64,000 nucleotides of DNA, taken from contig NZ_JMSZ01000001.1 of NCBI RefSeq assembly GCF_000691225.1, forward strand, positions 62,001-126,000. Reading direction: 5' to 3'. How positions within the stretch are numbered: the first letter of the stretch is position 1; each line of letters opens with the position of its first letter. The position numbers and the translations under genes were made by a program. Positions 1 through 10,982 of the stretch are shown in pieces. Source of the DNA: Nitrincola lacisaponensis (lineage in GTDB: Bacteria > Pseudomonadota > Gammaproteobacteria > Pseudomonadales > Balneatricaceae). Below the pieces are notes generated by a model that saw nothing but the letters and a program-made list of their open reading frames with translations, was not told where the DNA came from and ran no database searches.

Positions 1-343
1 TGGCCAGACGCTCATAGGCCTCAAACAGCCCTTTGTGCTGTCCCATCTCGGTCCAGTAGGCAGACAGCTTCTGCTGACAGCTGTTATAAACCTGACGCAA
101 AGCGTCTGAGTTCATCACCGAATTCAGATGTGTTGTAATCGACCAGGCATAGCTCAGACGGTCGCCCGCATCTTCAAGCACCTGCACCAATGACTGCCAG
201 TTATGCGCACCTTTCTGCTCAGTCAGTTCAGCAATCAGACGGCGGTTCTGCGCCAGCAACGCATCCACAGCGGGTTCAATATGTTCCACCTGGATCTGAC
301 TGAAGGGTGGAAGCTGGCTCGGAGCAAGTAACGGGTTATTCAT
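1..343 (-). CDS. prlC: Oligopeptidase A (M3 metallopeptidase), N-terminal part only
   Basis: The reverse strand encodes about 114 residues starting MNNPLLAPSQLPPFSQI, which matches the N-terminus of the M3-family oligopeptidase A, a cytoplasmic zinc peptidase that degrades oligopeptides and cleaved signal peptides. The HExxH catalytic part lies beyond the left edge, so the assignment rests only on the helical N-terminal region (IEPAVDALL, a typical family opening). The ATG at 343 is preceded by AAGAGG at good spacing. It is divergent from the carbonic anhydrase-like gene, with a 119-base gap holding both promoters. Truncated by the window, not by mutation. Confidence 0.82.
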   Translation of the reverse strand, partial: MNNPLLAPSQLPPFSQIQVEHIEPAVDALLAQNRRLIAELTEQKGAHNWQSLVQVLEDAGDRLSYAWSITTHLNSVMNSDALRQVYNSCQQKLSAYWTEMGQHKGLFEAYERLA

Positions 344-462
344 AGCGTGCCTCTTGAAGATGAACTCAGCCAGCGGGAAATGCACAACAGTGATCCACGA
401 TGGACTTGTGATATACAATGGGGAAAAGCCGACCACTTTTCAACTGATCAATCAGGTATTCC

Positions 463-1005
463 ATGCATATACGTACATTTCAGGGCAAACGGCCCAAACT
501 CGGTGACCAAGTATTTGTTGACCCCAGTGCAGTGGTACTGGGTGACGTTGAAATTGGAGAGGACTCTTCGATCTGGCCTCTCACCGTCATTCGTGGCGAT
601 ATGAACTGGATACGCATAGGTCGCTGTACCAGCATACAGGATGGTTCAGTCCTGCATATTACCCATGCAGGCCCTTACAACCCGGATGGCTTCCCTCTGG
701 AAATTGGAGACGAAGTCACCGTCGGCCATCAGGTCACCTTGCATGGCTGCCGGATAGGTAACCGGGTACTGGTCGGCATGGGCAGCATGGTTATGGACGG
801 TGCAGTGGTGGAAGATGAAGTCATTATCGGTGCAGGTAGCCTGGTACCGCCCGGAAAGCGGCTGGAAAGCGGCTACCTGTATGTTGGTCGTCCTGCAAAA
901 CAGGTGCGGCCACTGACCGAGAAAGAGCTGGCGTTTTTTAGCTACAGTGCCAATAACTATCGGAAGTTGAAGGACCTTCACCTGCAAGAAGCGTGGAGCG
1001 AGTAA
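463..1005 (+). CDS. yrdA: Gamma carbonic anhydrase-like hexapeptide protein (YrdA family)
   Basis: A 180-residue left-handed beta-helix protein of the gamma-carbonic anhydrase/YrdA family, probably trimeric and cytoplasmic. The hexapeptide-repeat pattern runs from about residue 15 to 150 (for example VFVDPSAVVLGDVEIGEDS). The histidines expected to bind metal are present (HITHAG near residue 66 and VGHQVTLHGC near residue 88). Family members bind zinc or iron, but carbonic anhydrase activity is not shown for all. The downstream LrgB gene converges with a gap of only 4 bases. Start chosen at ATG 463 because the family begins close to MxIRxFxGxxP. Confidence 0.9.
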   Translation: MHIRTFQGKRPKLGDQVFVDPSAVVLGDVEIGEDSSIWPLTVIRGDMNWIRIGRCTSIQDGSVLHITHAGPYNPDGFPLEIGDEVTVGHQVTLHGCRIGNRVLVGMGSMVMDGAVVEDEVIIGAGSLVPPGKRLESGYLYVGRPAKQVRPLTEKELAFFSYSANNYRKLKDLHLQEAWSE

Positions 1006-1009
1006 GCAC

Positions 1010-1744
1010 TTACAAGCCCAACAGCATCCACATCAATGGCAGGAACAGCGCTGTAAACACGCCGGTCAGCCCCATGCCCAGTGAAGCAAAGGCACCGGCT
1101 GTGGGGCTGATTTCGAAAGCACGCACTGTACCTATGGCATGACCATTGATGCCCAACGCGAAGCCCAGCACACGGTGGTCGTCAATCTTTAGCCAGCGGC
1201 TTAACAGATTGACCCAGAGCGTAGCCATGACGCCAGTGACCAGTAGTCCGCCCATCAGAATCGGTACGGAACCGCCCAGTTGCTCTGTAATCCCGATGGC
1301 AATCGGAGCCGTCACTGATTTGGGCGCAAAAGACGCCAGAAGTTCAGGTGTCGCCCCGGCCAGCCAGGCCAGCATCATGGCATAGAGTGCCGCCAGCGTT
1401 GCGGCGGGCGGCAAGGTTAACAGTATGGGTTTCCAGAGCGCCCGTATATGATGTATCTGCTGGAACAGCGGCACACCCAGCGCCACGGTTGCAGGGCCCA
1501 GCAGCAATACCAGCCAACTGGCTCCCGCCTGATAGCGGGTGTAGTCAATACCGAGTACCACCAGCAATAGCACCACCAGTAAAGCCGCCAGCAGGATACC
1601 TGGGCACCAGCTGGGGCGCCCCATTTTCTGAAACAAGACATTACCGGCAAAGAAGGCACTCAGGGTTATCGCAATCGATGCGATAGGTGTTGCTGTCAGA
1701 TGATCACGCAACAACACCAGCTCCGTCCAGAACTCAGTCATCAT
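1010..1744 (-). CDS. lrgB: LrgB/CidB-family membrane protein
   Basis: A 244-residue hydrophobic protein with about six to seven membrane segments, of the LrgB/CidB family. These proteins pair with LrgA/CidA and have been linked to murein hydrolase control, cell lysis and, in some bacteria and plastids, glycolate or pyruvate transport. The conserved C-terminal half is present (GITEQLGGSVPILMGG, then LGINGHAIGTVRAFE). It overlaps the end of lrgA by 11 bases, so the two are translationally coupled. Two adjacent ATG codons (1744 and 1741) are possible; the GGGAG before them suits the second slightly better. Confidence 0.88.
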   Translation of the reverse strand: MMTEFWTELVLLRDHLTATPIASIAITLSAFFAGNVLFQKMGRPSWCPGILLAALLVVLLLVVLGIDYTRYQAGASWLVLLLGPATVALGVPLFQQIHHIRALWKPILLTLPPAATLAALYAMMLAWLAGATPELLASFAPKSVTAPIAIGITEQLGGSVPILMGGLLVTGVMATLWVNLLSRWLKIDDHRVLGFALGINGHAIGTVRAFEISPTAGAFASLGMGLTGVFTALFLPLMWMLLGL

Positions 1745-2102
1745 CTGACTCCCGTGGTGGCTGACGCGGCATCATCCGAGACATCAGCCACAGGGTCGTC
1801 AAAACACTCAGCAGTGTACCCACCACTAACGCCAGTACTGCCGCCAACCAGAAATGTGCATAATCGCCGAGTACGAAAAAAACACCCACTACGCCGGGCA
1901 TAATCAACATAGCCAAGAGTGCAATCAGCGGCTGGCTGACAGCTGCAATATCGGTATGCAGACGTCCTCGCAGAATCAGCCATGCGGTGAGCAGCAACAT
2001 ACCCACCACACCGGCCGAGATGGGCAGCTGTAGCCAGGTCACCAACAGATCACCCAGCAGCAAAAAGCCCAGCAGCCACAAAAATCCCTTAATGACATTC
2101 AT
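1734..2102 (-). CDS. lrgA: LrgA/CidA-family holin-like protein
   Basis: A 122-residue protein with about four membrane segments and a short charged tail (ESDDD), matching the CidA/LrgA holin-like family. The family signature of a PISAGVVGMLLL-type segment lies near residues 27-38. It forms a two-gene operon with the LrgB homologue, whose start lies inside its 3' end. A joint role in envelope permeability or small organic acid transport is known for the family; which applies here cannot be told from sequence. Confidence 0.87.
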   Translation of the reverse strand: MNVIKGFLWLLGFLLLGDLLVTWLQLPISAGVVGMLLLTAWLILRGRLHTDIAAVSQPLIALLAMLIMPGVVGVFFVLGDYAHFWLAAVLALVVGTLLSVLTTLWLMSRMMPRQPPRESDDD

Positions 2103-2120
2103 GCGTTTGTTTCCGTGACC

Positions 2121-4493
2121 TCAGGGCTTGGCTTTGGCTATTTCGCGCAAACGCTTGACGACCTGAGCATTGATACTGCGCTGGGTAAAGTGGCCATCTG
2201 CTTTCACCGTACCCGCTTTACGCCCCATTAACAGTTCCAGACACTCATCAACATGGCTGACAGCATGTACGGTAAACTGACCCGCCTTGACGGCATCCAC
2301 AACATCCTTTTTCAACATCAGATTGCGCACATTGGCACGCGGGATGATCACACCCTGATCACCCGTCAGACCGCGCGTCTGGCACAGCCGGAAAAAGCCC
2401 TCAATCTTCTCATTCACGCCACCAATGGCCTGAACTTCACCATACTGGTTGATCGAGCCGGTGGTGGCAAACTGCTGCAGAATCGGGATACCGGTCAGCG
2501 CAGAGATCAGAGTACAGATCTCTGCCAGGGACGCACTGTCACCATCGATATAGCCATAGGACTGCTCCATCGCAATGCTGGCTGACAGGGTCATGGGAAA
2601 ATCATGTGCATACTGATGCCCCAGATAACCCGACAGGATCAATACCCCTTTGGAGTGAATTGGCTGCCCCAGAGTCACTTCGCGCTCTATATCCACAATG
2701 CCTTTATTGCCCGGGTTCACGGTAGCCGTAATACGTGCCGGGGTACCAAAGGATACATCCCCCACTTGCAATACCGTCAGGCCATTGGCACACCCGACCG
2801 CACTGCCTTCGGTATCGATCAACACCGTACGGTTCAGCATGCTTTCCAGAATTTTTTCAGCCAGTCGCCCGGTACGCCGCTCTTTGCCCTGCAGCGCCAT
2901 CTCGACATGCTGCGTGCCTATCAGATCATCTCCTTTCTGACGCCGACGGAAGTCCGCCTCGCACAGCAGGTCAACCAATTCACCGATATGTGCGGACAGC
3001 ATCTCCTGATCTTCGGCCATACGCGAGCTGTGCTCCGTCAGCCGGGCAACAGCCTCGCGCTTCAGTGGCGCCAGCCCCTCTTCGACAGCCAGTGTTTTCA
3101 TCAGGCGGGCATAGTTACGCACACTCGCAGGTGTACGTTTCACATCTTCATCAAAGTCGACCACAACCCGAAACATCTTTTCAAAGTCATGATCCAGCTC
3201 CTGAAGCAGGTAATAAATATCACGACCACCAATCAACACCACCTTGACCTTGAGCGGCACAGGCTGTGGATTCAGTGTAATGGTACTGACTCCGGTGTAT
3301 TCACTGACCGGGTTTTCGATGCGAATTTCATGCGACTTCAACGCCCGCTTCAGGGCACTGTAGACAAACGGCTGCTCCAGCAGTTTCTCTGCCTCCAGCA
3401 GCAAATAACCGCCATTGGCACGATGCAGTGCACCAGGGCGAATCAGTGTGTAGTTGGTGACCAATGCCCCCATTTCACTGTTGTATTCCACTCGGCCAAA
3501 TAGGTTTTCGTAACTGGGATGCGCCTCATACACAACCGGTGCACCTTTGGTTTTATGGTTATCAACCAACAGGTTGATACCATAATTTTCTTCCAGAAAC
3601 TGCTGGCGCATGGCATCGGTTTTGACTTCGATACTGCGATCATCACCGACAATTTCGGCGACATTCTTGATCAGATCCTTTTCGACATAGCCCAGGTACT
3701 TAATGATATTGGCATGGTGAACATAGCGATCCCGGAGCTGGGCAAACAGCGGCTGAATCGATTTACGCGTGGTATCACTATCCAGGTGACGTATCTCCGC
3801 CGCGGCTTCACGACGCCATTTTGGCAATTCAGTCAGCGCTTCGTTGAGCTGGTCTTCAAGATCAGAAATATTATTCTGGATCACCTCACGCTCGGCTTCC
3901 GGCAGTTGCGAGAAAGCCGCTTCATCCATGGCCTGTCCATCAGACAAGGGCGTGAATCCGATCGTACCGGCATCCCGGTATACGGCAATATTCACTTCAC
4001 GTGCCTTGCGTTCTACCAGATCCACTGCCTGGTCATAGCGCTTGGTGAAATCCCGCTCGATACGGCTCTTCATACGCTGATAGCCGGGGCTTTCAAACGC
4101 GGCAGGCAGCTCAGTCAGCAAACTTTCGAACAGGCCCTCAATATCTTTTTTCAGCTGCTGCGCCTTACCGGCCGGCAGCTGCAACACCACAGGATAACGC
4201 CCGTCAGACAGGTTGTTCAGATAACACCAGTCCATCGGTTTATGCTCTTTCTTGGCATAATTTTTCAGATTTTCCATGGCAAACGAGAAACGCCCGGTAT
4301 GCGGGTTACCCATCACAAACAGGTTGTAACCATGGCGCTGCATGCTGATACCGAAGTCCATCGCTTCAATCGCACGCTCCTGGCCAAAAAAGCCATTAAA
4401 GGGTTCGATTGATTCAGTGGTGAGAAAGGGCAGGTCCTTGGGATCACATACCCGGTAAAGCTGGTCTGCACTCAGTCGCGTGGAATCTGTCAT
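2121..4493 (-). CDS. Lon-like ATP-dependent protease (LonB/LonC-like, AAA plus S16 peptidase)
   Basis: A 790-residue Lon-family protease without the classic Lon N-terminal domain. The C-terminal S16 peptidase domain is clear: the catalytic serine lies in GDSAS and the lysine in VNEKIEG, about 44 residues apart. The N-terminal part begins LSADQLYRVCDP, then GQERAIEAMDFG and a P-loop-like GNPHTGRFS in which the usual lysine of GK[ST] is arginine. ATP use may therefore be altered. The reading frame extends upstream into aroE, but ATG 4493 (GGA eight bases before it) agrees with the family start; ATG 4502 is an alternative. It likely degrades misfolded or regulatory cytosolic proteins. Confidence 0.88.
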   Translation of the reverse strand: MTDSTRLSADQLYRVCDPKDLPFLTTESIEPFNGFFGQERAIEAMDFGISMQRHGYNLFVMGNPHTGRFSFAMENLKNYAKKEHKPMDWCYLNNLSDGRYPVVLQLPAGKAQQLKKDIEGLFESLLTELPAAFESPGYQRMKSRIERDFTKRYDQAVDLVERKAREVNIAVYRDAGTIGFTPLSDGQAMDEAAFSQLPEAEREVIQNNISDLEDQLNEALTELPKWRREAAAEIRHLDSDTTRKSIQPLFAQLRDRYVHHANIIKYLGYVEKDLIKNVAEIVGDDRSIEVKTDAMRQQFLEENYGINLLVDNHKTKGAPVVYEAHPSYENLFGRVEYNSEMGALVTNYTLIRPGALHRANGGYLLLEAEKLLEQPFVYSALKRALKSHEIRIENPVSEYTGVSTITLNPQPVPLKVKVVLIGGRDIYYLLQELDHDFEKMFRVVVDFDEDVKRTPASVRNYARLMKTLAVEEGLAPLKREAVARLTEHSSRMAEDQEMLSAHIGELVDLLCEADFRRRQKGDDLIGTQHVEMALQGKERRTGRLAEKILESMLNRTVLIDTEGSAVGCANGLTVLQVGDVSFGTPARITATVNPGNKGIVDIEREVTLGQPIHSKGVLILSGYLGHQYAHDFPMTLSASIAMEQSYGYIDGDSASLAEICTLISALTGIPILQQFATTGSINQYGEVQAIGGVNEKIEGFFRLCQTRGLTGDQGVIIPRANVRNLMLKKDVVDAVKAGQFTVHAVSHVDECLELLMGRKAGTVKADGHFTQRSINAQVVKRLREIAKAKP

Positions 4494-4567
4494 ATTGGCC
4501 ATCCAAAGAGCAGGAAAGTATAAGCGGGTTATAACGTTTATCGATGCAGGGATGCAAGAAGCGTTTG

Positions 4568-5413
4568 TTATTGCTGTGCCAGACTCTGGCGCAGCAGGCT
4601 GATCACCGGCGCCGTGTCCGGGCGTACACCGCGCCAGCACAAAAAGGCTTCCGCAGCCTGCTCAACCAGCATACCCAAACCGTCAACGGCTCGCGCTGCC
4701 TGATGCGTAATCGCCCACTGACAGAAGGCTGTCGGACGTGCAGAATACATCATGTCATAGCAAAGTGTGTGAGCACCCACTATCACTGGATTCACCGGAG
4801 GAAGATCTCCAGACAAACTGGCAGAGGTTCCGTTGATGATCAGATCAAATTCGCCATCCGACGGCACACTGGTATAGCCACCGCCCTGCAGCAACACACC
4901 TTCTGGCAGCAGGGGAGCAAACTGTTCAACCAACAGCTGCGCTTTTTCTGCTGTACGATTGGCGATGAACAGCTGACTGCAACCGGCATCCAGTAAAGGC
5001 TGAATGACGCCACGCACCGCGCCACCCGCACCAAGCATCAGGATGCGCGCACCCTCAAGCTTCACCTGTACATTCTGTGTCAGATCGGTTACCAGGCCGA
5101 TGCCATCGGTATTATCACCCCACAGCTGGCCACTTTCATCCCGCCAAAGGGTATTGACTGCACCCGCCAACTCGGCACGCGGCGTGCGGCAAGCAGCCAA
5201 TCGCCAGGCCTGCTCCTTGAAGGGTACGGTGACATTGACACCCTTGCCATCACCCTGCAAAAACTGGCTTACACAGGACTCAAAGCCATCCAGCGGAGCT
5301 TCAATTGCGCGATACTCCATACGCTGATGTTGCTGACGTGCAAAGCAGGCGTGAATAAAGGGTGAACGACTGTGAGTGACAGGGTTTCCCAGGACAGCAT
5401 ACTGATCGGTCAT
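4568..5413 (-). CDS. aroE: Shikimate dehydrogenase
   Basis: A 281-residue enzyme that reduces 3-dehydroshikimate to shikimate with NADPH in aromatic amino acid synthesis. Visible landmarks are the substrate site VTHSRSP near residue 12, the catalytic lysine in VNVTVPFKEQA, the aspartate in WGDNTDGIGL, and the dinucleotide loop LGAGGAVRG near residue 126. Length is close to the usual 270-290. It starts 2 bases after the hemF stop, so the two are probably co-transcribed, as in many Pseudomonas-type genomes. Confidence 0.95.
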   Translation of the reverse strand: MTDQYAVLGNPVTHSRSPFIHACFARQQHQRMEYRAIEAPLDGFESCVSQFLQGDGKGVNVTVPFKEQAWRLAACRTPRAELAGAVNTLWRDESGQLWGDNTDGIGLVTDLTQNVQVKLEGARILMLGAGGAVRGVIQPLLDAGCSQLFIANRTAEKAQLLVEQFAPLLPEGVLLQGGGYTSVPSDGEFDLIINGTSASLSGDLPPVNPVIVGAHTLCYDMMYSARPTAFCQWAITHQAARAVDGLGMLVEQAAEAFLCWRGVRPDTAPVISLLRQSLAQQ

Positions 5414-5415
5414 TT

Positions 5416-6925
<1,510 letters not shown>

Positions 6926-6933
6926 GCAGCACC

Positions 6934-8064
6934 TCACGAAGGCACAAAGCTGAACTGTGGTGCAGGCGCGCCTGGTAACAAACGGGAAGCCTGCTCGACA
7001 CGCTCTAGCAGTGTCGGCAGATCCTCTGCAACCAGATTCAGATGCCCCAGTTTCCGGCCCGGACGTTCGCTTTTGCCATACAGATGCAGGTGAGCGCCTT
7101 CAATTTCCAGCAACCCCTTCACATCACCCAGCGTACCAATGATGTTCACCATACAGGTTGGGGCGATGGCATCTGTCGCCCCCAGTGGCAGCCCCTGAAC
7201 AGCGCGCAGGTGATTTTCAAACTGACTGGTGACGGCGCCATTCTGGGTCCAGTGCCCTGAATTATGGACTCGCGGGGCCATCTCATTCGCCAGCAACGTA
7301 CCATCTGCCTGCTGAAACAACTCCAGTGTCAGTACGCCGACATAGTTCAGACTGTCCAGCAAGCGGTGGATATAGCCTTCCGCCTGTTGCTGCACAGAAG
7401 CGGACACATCCGGCAAGGGTGCCAGAGAGTAACGCAGAATCCCCTCGGCATGATGATTTTCAGCCAGCGGATAGAACACCACGTCACCTTCGCGTCCACG
7501 CACGGCAATAATCGAAACTTCACGGACAAAATTGACAAAGGATTCCACAATCAGACGTGCATGACCTATCTGCTGCCAGGCCTGTTGCGCTTCCGCTGGG
7601 TCACGCAACACTGCCTGCCCCTTGCCGTCGTATCCTTCTGTAATCGACTTGGCCACCACGGCAGCCGCACCCTGCTGCATCAATTCTCGACAGGCATCCG
7701 CCAGTTGCTCGGCGGAATCGACCAGACGGTAATCAGCAACCGGGATATTCAATGCATCAAACAGCGATTTTTCAGCTTCTCGATTCTGACAAACGCGCAA
7801 GGCTTCAGCACTGGGGTAGAGTGGCTTATGCGCGGCGACCTGCTGTACCAACGGCAAGGGGAGGTGCTCAAACTCATAGGTGACAACATCAACCTGAGCA
7901 AGAAAATCCTGCAAAGTAGCCCCGGAAGGGTCACAGAGAGTCTCGCCAATATCAGCACTGGGACTGCCCGTTGTATCAAAAAAGGTAAACCGGTTTCCCA
8001 ACGGATAACCGGACAACGCAAGCATTTGCCCTAACTGACCTGCGCCAAGCACACCTATACGCAT
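6934..8064 (-). CDS. purK: N5-carboxyaminoimidazole ribonucleotide synthase
   Basis: A 376-residue ATP-grasp enzyme that makes N5-CAIR from AIR, bicarbonate and ATP in purine synthesis. It opens with the family motif MRIGVLGAGQLGQMLA and has the ATP-grasp core (TEGYDGKGQAVL near residue 150) and NEMAPRVHNSGHWT near residue 262. ATG 8064 is preferred over an upstream in-frame GTG because the family starts immediately before the glycine loop. It lies 19 bases after purE and is clearly part of the same operon; the two enzymes act in sequence. Confidence 0.95.
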   Translation of the reverse strand: MRIGVLGAGQLGQMLALSGYPLGNRFTFFDTTGSPSADIGETLCDPSGATLQDFLAQVDVVTYEFEHLPLPLVQQVAAHKPLYPSAEALRVCQNREAEKSLFDALNIPVADYRLVDSAEQLADACRELMQQGAAAVVAKSITEGYDGKGQAVLRDPAEAQQAWQQIGHARLIVESFVNFVREVSIIAVRGREGDVVFYPLAENHHAEGILRYSLAPLPDVSASVQQQAEGYIHRLLDSLNYVGVLTLELFQQADGTLLANEMAPRVHNSGHWTQNGAVTSQFENHLRAVQGLPLGATDAIAPTCMVNIIGTLGDVKGLLEIEGAHLHLYGKSERPGRKLGHLNLVAEDLPTLLERVEQASRLLPGAPAPQFSFVPS

Positions 8065-8083
8065 CGACTTATACACCTATCTA

Positions 8084-8572
8084 TCAACCACGGGGATCTG
8101 GATTATCCAGCACATTGCGAGTCTGCTCGTCACGGAAGCGTAACAGGGCAGAGCGCACTGCAGCATCCTGCAGCGCGACAATCTGTGCAGCCATAATACC
8201 GGCATTCGTGGCACCGGCCTTACCGATCGCCAGCGTACCGACAGGTATACCGCCTGGCATCTGTACAATCGACAACAGAGAATCCATACCACTCAGCGCC
8301 TTGGATTCAACCGGCACCCCAAGCACCGGCAAAGCCGTTTGAGAAGCAACCATGCCCGGCAAGTGTGCAGCGCCACCCGCACCGGCAATAATGACCTGCA
8401 GTCCACGGTCTGCGGCAGACTTGGCATACTCGAACAGCAAATCAGGAGTTCTGTGAGCTGAAACCACGCGTGTTTCATAAGGTACGCCCAATGTTTCGAG
8501 CATCTGCACTGCATGCTCCATCGTCGGCCAGTCTGACCGCGACCCCATGATGACACCAACTTTTGGCTGCAT
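8084..8572 (-). CDS. purE: N5-carboxyaminoimidazole ribonucleotide mutase
   Basis: A 162-residue octameric mutase that converts N5-CAIR to CAIR. The family signature is intact: [10 protein letters not shown] near residue 9, the [10 protein letters not shown] segment with the catalytic histidine near residue 40, and [14 protein letters not shown] near residue 64. It precedes purK on the same strand. The 94 bases between it and dprA have no gene and probably hold the purEK promoter. Confidence 0.96.
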   Translation of the reverse strand: MQPKVGVIMGSRSDWPTMEHAVQMLETLGVPYETRVVSAHRTPDLLFEYAKSAADRGLQVIIAGAGGAAHLPGMVASQTALPVLGVPVESKALSGMDSLLSIVQMPGGIPVGTLAIGKAGATNAGIMAAQIVALQDAAVRSALLRFRDEQTRNVLDNPDPRG

Positions 8573-8666
8573 GATCTGAATCCTGTCGTGTTATCTGTTA
8601 AAAATCTGGCCCGGCAGGATACCCTTATTCGCCAGACGGGAAAAGTGAATCTGCTTCAAGGCCTAT

Positions 8667-9770
8667 TCAGCATAGCGCCATATACCGGTCACCATGACTG
8701 GCTATTTTACCGTCAAGTTCAAAGTTTATCAGCAGTTGCTGTAAACGACTGACACTCATACCGGTTTCAGCATGTAACTGATCCAGCGTCATGGCTGACT
8801 GACGAATATGCTGCAAGACAGACTGTTGATCCGCAGTCAGTGATGACTCAGGTCCGGCGGACTCAGGTTCGACCTGCTGCGCCAGAAACCCCAGCATCGG
8901 CGCCAAAGGCTCACATATCTGCTGCTGATTTTCGACCAGCCAGGCACCTTCACGGATTAATGCATGGCAACCTTTGGACAAGGGATTATGAATCGATCCT
9001 GGTATTGCAAACACCTCTCGCCCTTGATCCATGGCCAGACGAGCGGTGATCAGCGAACCGCTGCGCAACGCGGCTTCAATCACCAGCGTACCCACCGACA
9101 AGCCACTGATGATACGATTACGACGCGGAAAGTGCTCCGGACGTGGACGCGTCCCTGGCGGAAATTCCGACACCAGCAGCCCACCATTCGCCAGCATCTG
9201 ATCGGCCAGCGTCTGATTTGTACGAGGATAAATCAGATCAGGACTACTCCCCAAAACGGCAAGTGTGCTCCGACCCGCGCGCAAGGCACCCTGATGTGCC
9301 GCCGTGTCCACGCCCTGAGCCAAGCCACTGGTAATCACAAAACCACTTTTCGCCAGCGACGCTGCGAACTCTGTTGCACAGGCGAACCCTTGAACTGACG
9401 GCTTGCGACTGCCAACCACCGCCAGTTGAGGCTGATCCAGCAACCGGGCATCACCACGTAGCCACAGAACAGGTGGCGGATCACTGATCTGGCGTAACAG
9501 CGACGGATAATCATCACACGCCATCGACAGCACCTGAATATCAAGCATTCCGGCATGCTCGATCAGTCGACTGGCATCATCTCTGAGCTGTTGCAGGGAG
9601 TGTTTACGCAATGCATGGCGGGTATCGGCCCGAAGCCGTATGGATGCAGGTAACTGCTGCTCCAGCAGAGCAGTGGGGGAGTAACCTTCTACTGCCAACC
9701 GTGCCAAGGTTGCCGGGCCGACACCCGGTAGCTGGCTGGCAGCGATCCAGTCCCTTGGATCGCTCGACAT
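8667..9770 (-). CDS. dprA: DNA-processing protein A (DprA/Smf)
   Basis: A 367-residue DprA, the single-stranded DNA binding protein that loads RecA on incoming DNA during natural transformation and is also common in non-competent bacteria. The N-terminal SAM-like/HhH part (LPGVGPATLARL) is followed by the Rossmann-like core: VVGSRKPSVQG near residue 118, GLAQGVDTAAH, then FPRRNRIISGLS near residue 213. A C-terminal winged-helix-like segment (residues about 305-365) is present. It starts 9 bases after the LysM gene. Confidence 0.94.
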   Translation of the reverse strand: MSSDPRDWIAASQLPGVGPATLARLAVEGYSPTALLEQQLPASIRLRADTRHALRKHSLQQLRDDASRLIEHAGMLDIQVLSMACDDYPSLLRQISDPPPVLWLRGDARLLDQPQLAVVGSRKPSVQGFACATEFAASLAKSGFVITSGLAQGVDTAAHQGALRAGRSTLAVLGSSPDLIYPRTNQTLADQMLANGGLLVSEFPPGTRPRPEHFPRRNRIISGLSVGTLVIEAALRSGSLITARLAMDQGREVFAIPGSIHNPLSKGCHALIREGAWLVENQQQICEPLAPMLGFLAQQVEPESAGPESSLTADQQSVLQHIRQSAMTLDQLHAETGMSVSRLQQLLINFELDGKIASHGDRYMALC

Positions 9771-9779
9771 AATCAGTCC

Positions 9780-10814
9780 TTAATGTGGATTACGGATTTC
9801 ATCACCTACGGAAACCACATTAGTGGCCCGCATGATCAGGCCATAACTGACCTTATCGAAAGACTTGAACACCATCAGAATCCCGGCATGCTCGGAAGGC
9901 AGCTGAATCTGATCGCGCGCCACCGGATCACGGACAACTTCACCGGTCCGATAAATCGAAAACACATGCCCAGGTTCAATTTGCTCACGCTGCCCCACGT
10001 TCAGCACCACTGCATCAAACTGCCCGGCACTGGCGACACCCTTCAGCAAGCCGATGATCAACCCCTCAACACCTTCAGGTGCTGGCTTGGGATGAAAAAC
10101 GGACTGAATACGGGTTTCTTCCGTTGGCAACACACGGTAGGTTGCCCGCACCTCTTCATTGGAGCTGCGCAAATCCATGGAGATCACTTCATCTGCCACA
10201 CCGCTGATCCGCGCATCGGCAACCTTATACAGCTCGTAGCCCAGGAATTCACCGGTCACTGGATCAACATACTCACGCGCCGGGCGGTAAACTGCCTGGT
10301 TTCGATCTGTACGCACCAGCTCACCCCGCGCATACACACGATCTCCGGCACCACTGACCAGACGCCGGTTTTCGCCAGCGACTACATAAGGCGCAGCCTG
10401 CAGCAGATCGTCCTGCACCACCAGATTATCGCTGATAAAGCTATTGATATCTCTCAGCGGAATGGCCGGAATCGCTTGTTCTAGCGGCATTTCACGTACC
10501 TGAGGGCTCAGTCGCCCATCGCCGGGACGCAACCCCAGACGAGGCTGCCCATCCACCCAGGTCAGATAAATAACATCACCCGGATAAATAAGATGCGGAT
10601 TTTCAATCTGAGGATTGACGCCCCAGATTTCTGGCCAGCGCCAGGGACGGTTGAGAAAGTGCCCGGAAATACCCCAGAGCGTATCACCTCTGACCACGAC
10701 ATACTCGGTCGGATGGTCCGGTCTGAGCTCTATCGGATCTTGCCGGGTTTGTGCCTGGCTGGCACCGGAAAAAAGCAAGCCTGCTACGAGCAGACCACAA
10801 AGCAGTTGTTTCAT
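9780..10814 (-). CDS. Secreted LysM-domain peptidoglycan-binding protein
   Basis: A 344-residue protein with a signal peptide (MKQLLCGLLVAGLLFSGASQA) and one LysM domain at about residues 36-85 (YVVVRGDTLWGIS to LIYPGDVIYL). The rest has no enzyme motif I recognise, although a conserved protein of this layout sits beside dprA in many gammaproteobacteria. LysM binds N-acetylglucosamine-containing glycans, so it probably acts in the periplasm on the cell wall. ATG 10814 is chosen because GGGAAGCGGA precedes it and the signal peptide begins there; the frame extends 13 residues upstream. It is divergent from def. Confidence 0.88.
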   Translation of the reverse strand: MKQLLCGLLVAGLLFSGASQAQTRQDPIELRPDHPTEYVVVRGDTLWGISGHFLNRPWRWPEIWGVNPQIENPHLIYPGDVIYLTWVDGQPRLGLRPGDGRLSPQVREMPLEQAIPAIPLRDINSFISDNLVVQDDLLQAAPYVVAGENRRLVSGAGDRVYARGELVRTDRNQAVYRPAREYVDPVTGEFLGYELYKVADARISGVADEVISMDLRSSNEEVRATYRVLPTEETRIQSVFHPKPAPEGVEGLIIGLLKGVASAGQFDAVVLNVGQREQIEPGHVFSIYRTGEVVRDPVARDQIQLPSEHAGILMVFKSFDKVSYGLIMRATNVVSVGDEIRNPH

Positions 10815-10982
10815 ATCCGCTTCCCTTTGATCAGATACCGGCTCAGCGCTCAATTTTCGGGCAATTCAACGCATATCCGGGCATCATAACAATGCATTCA
10901 ATTTAGTATTCAGTATAATAGGCATATTAGACCGAAACGTCACCTATCAGGCCCATTCTAGCCCTTTAAATGATGCAGACCT

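Noticed and set aside
2604-3503. Long plus-strand frame opposite the Lon-like protease gene
   Set aside because: It is a shadow of the protease gene; it has no family motif or ribosome-binding site, and the minus-strand frame has the clear Lon dyad.
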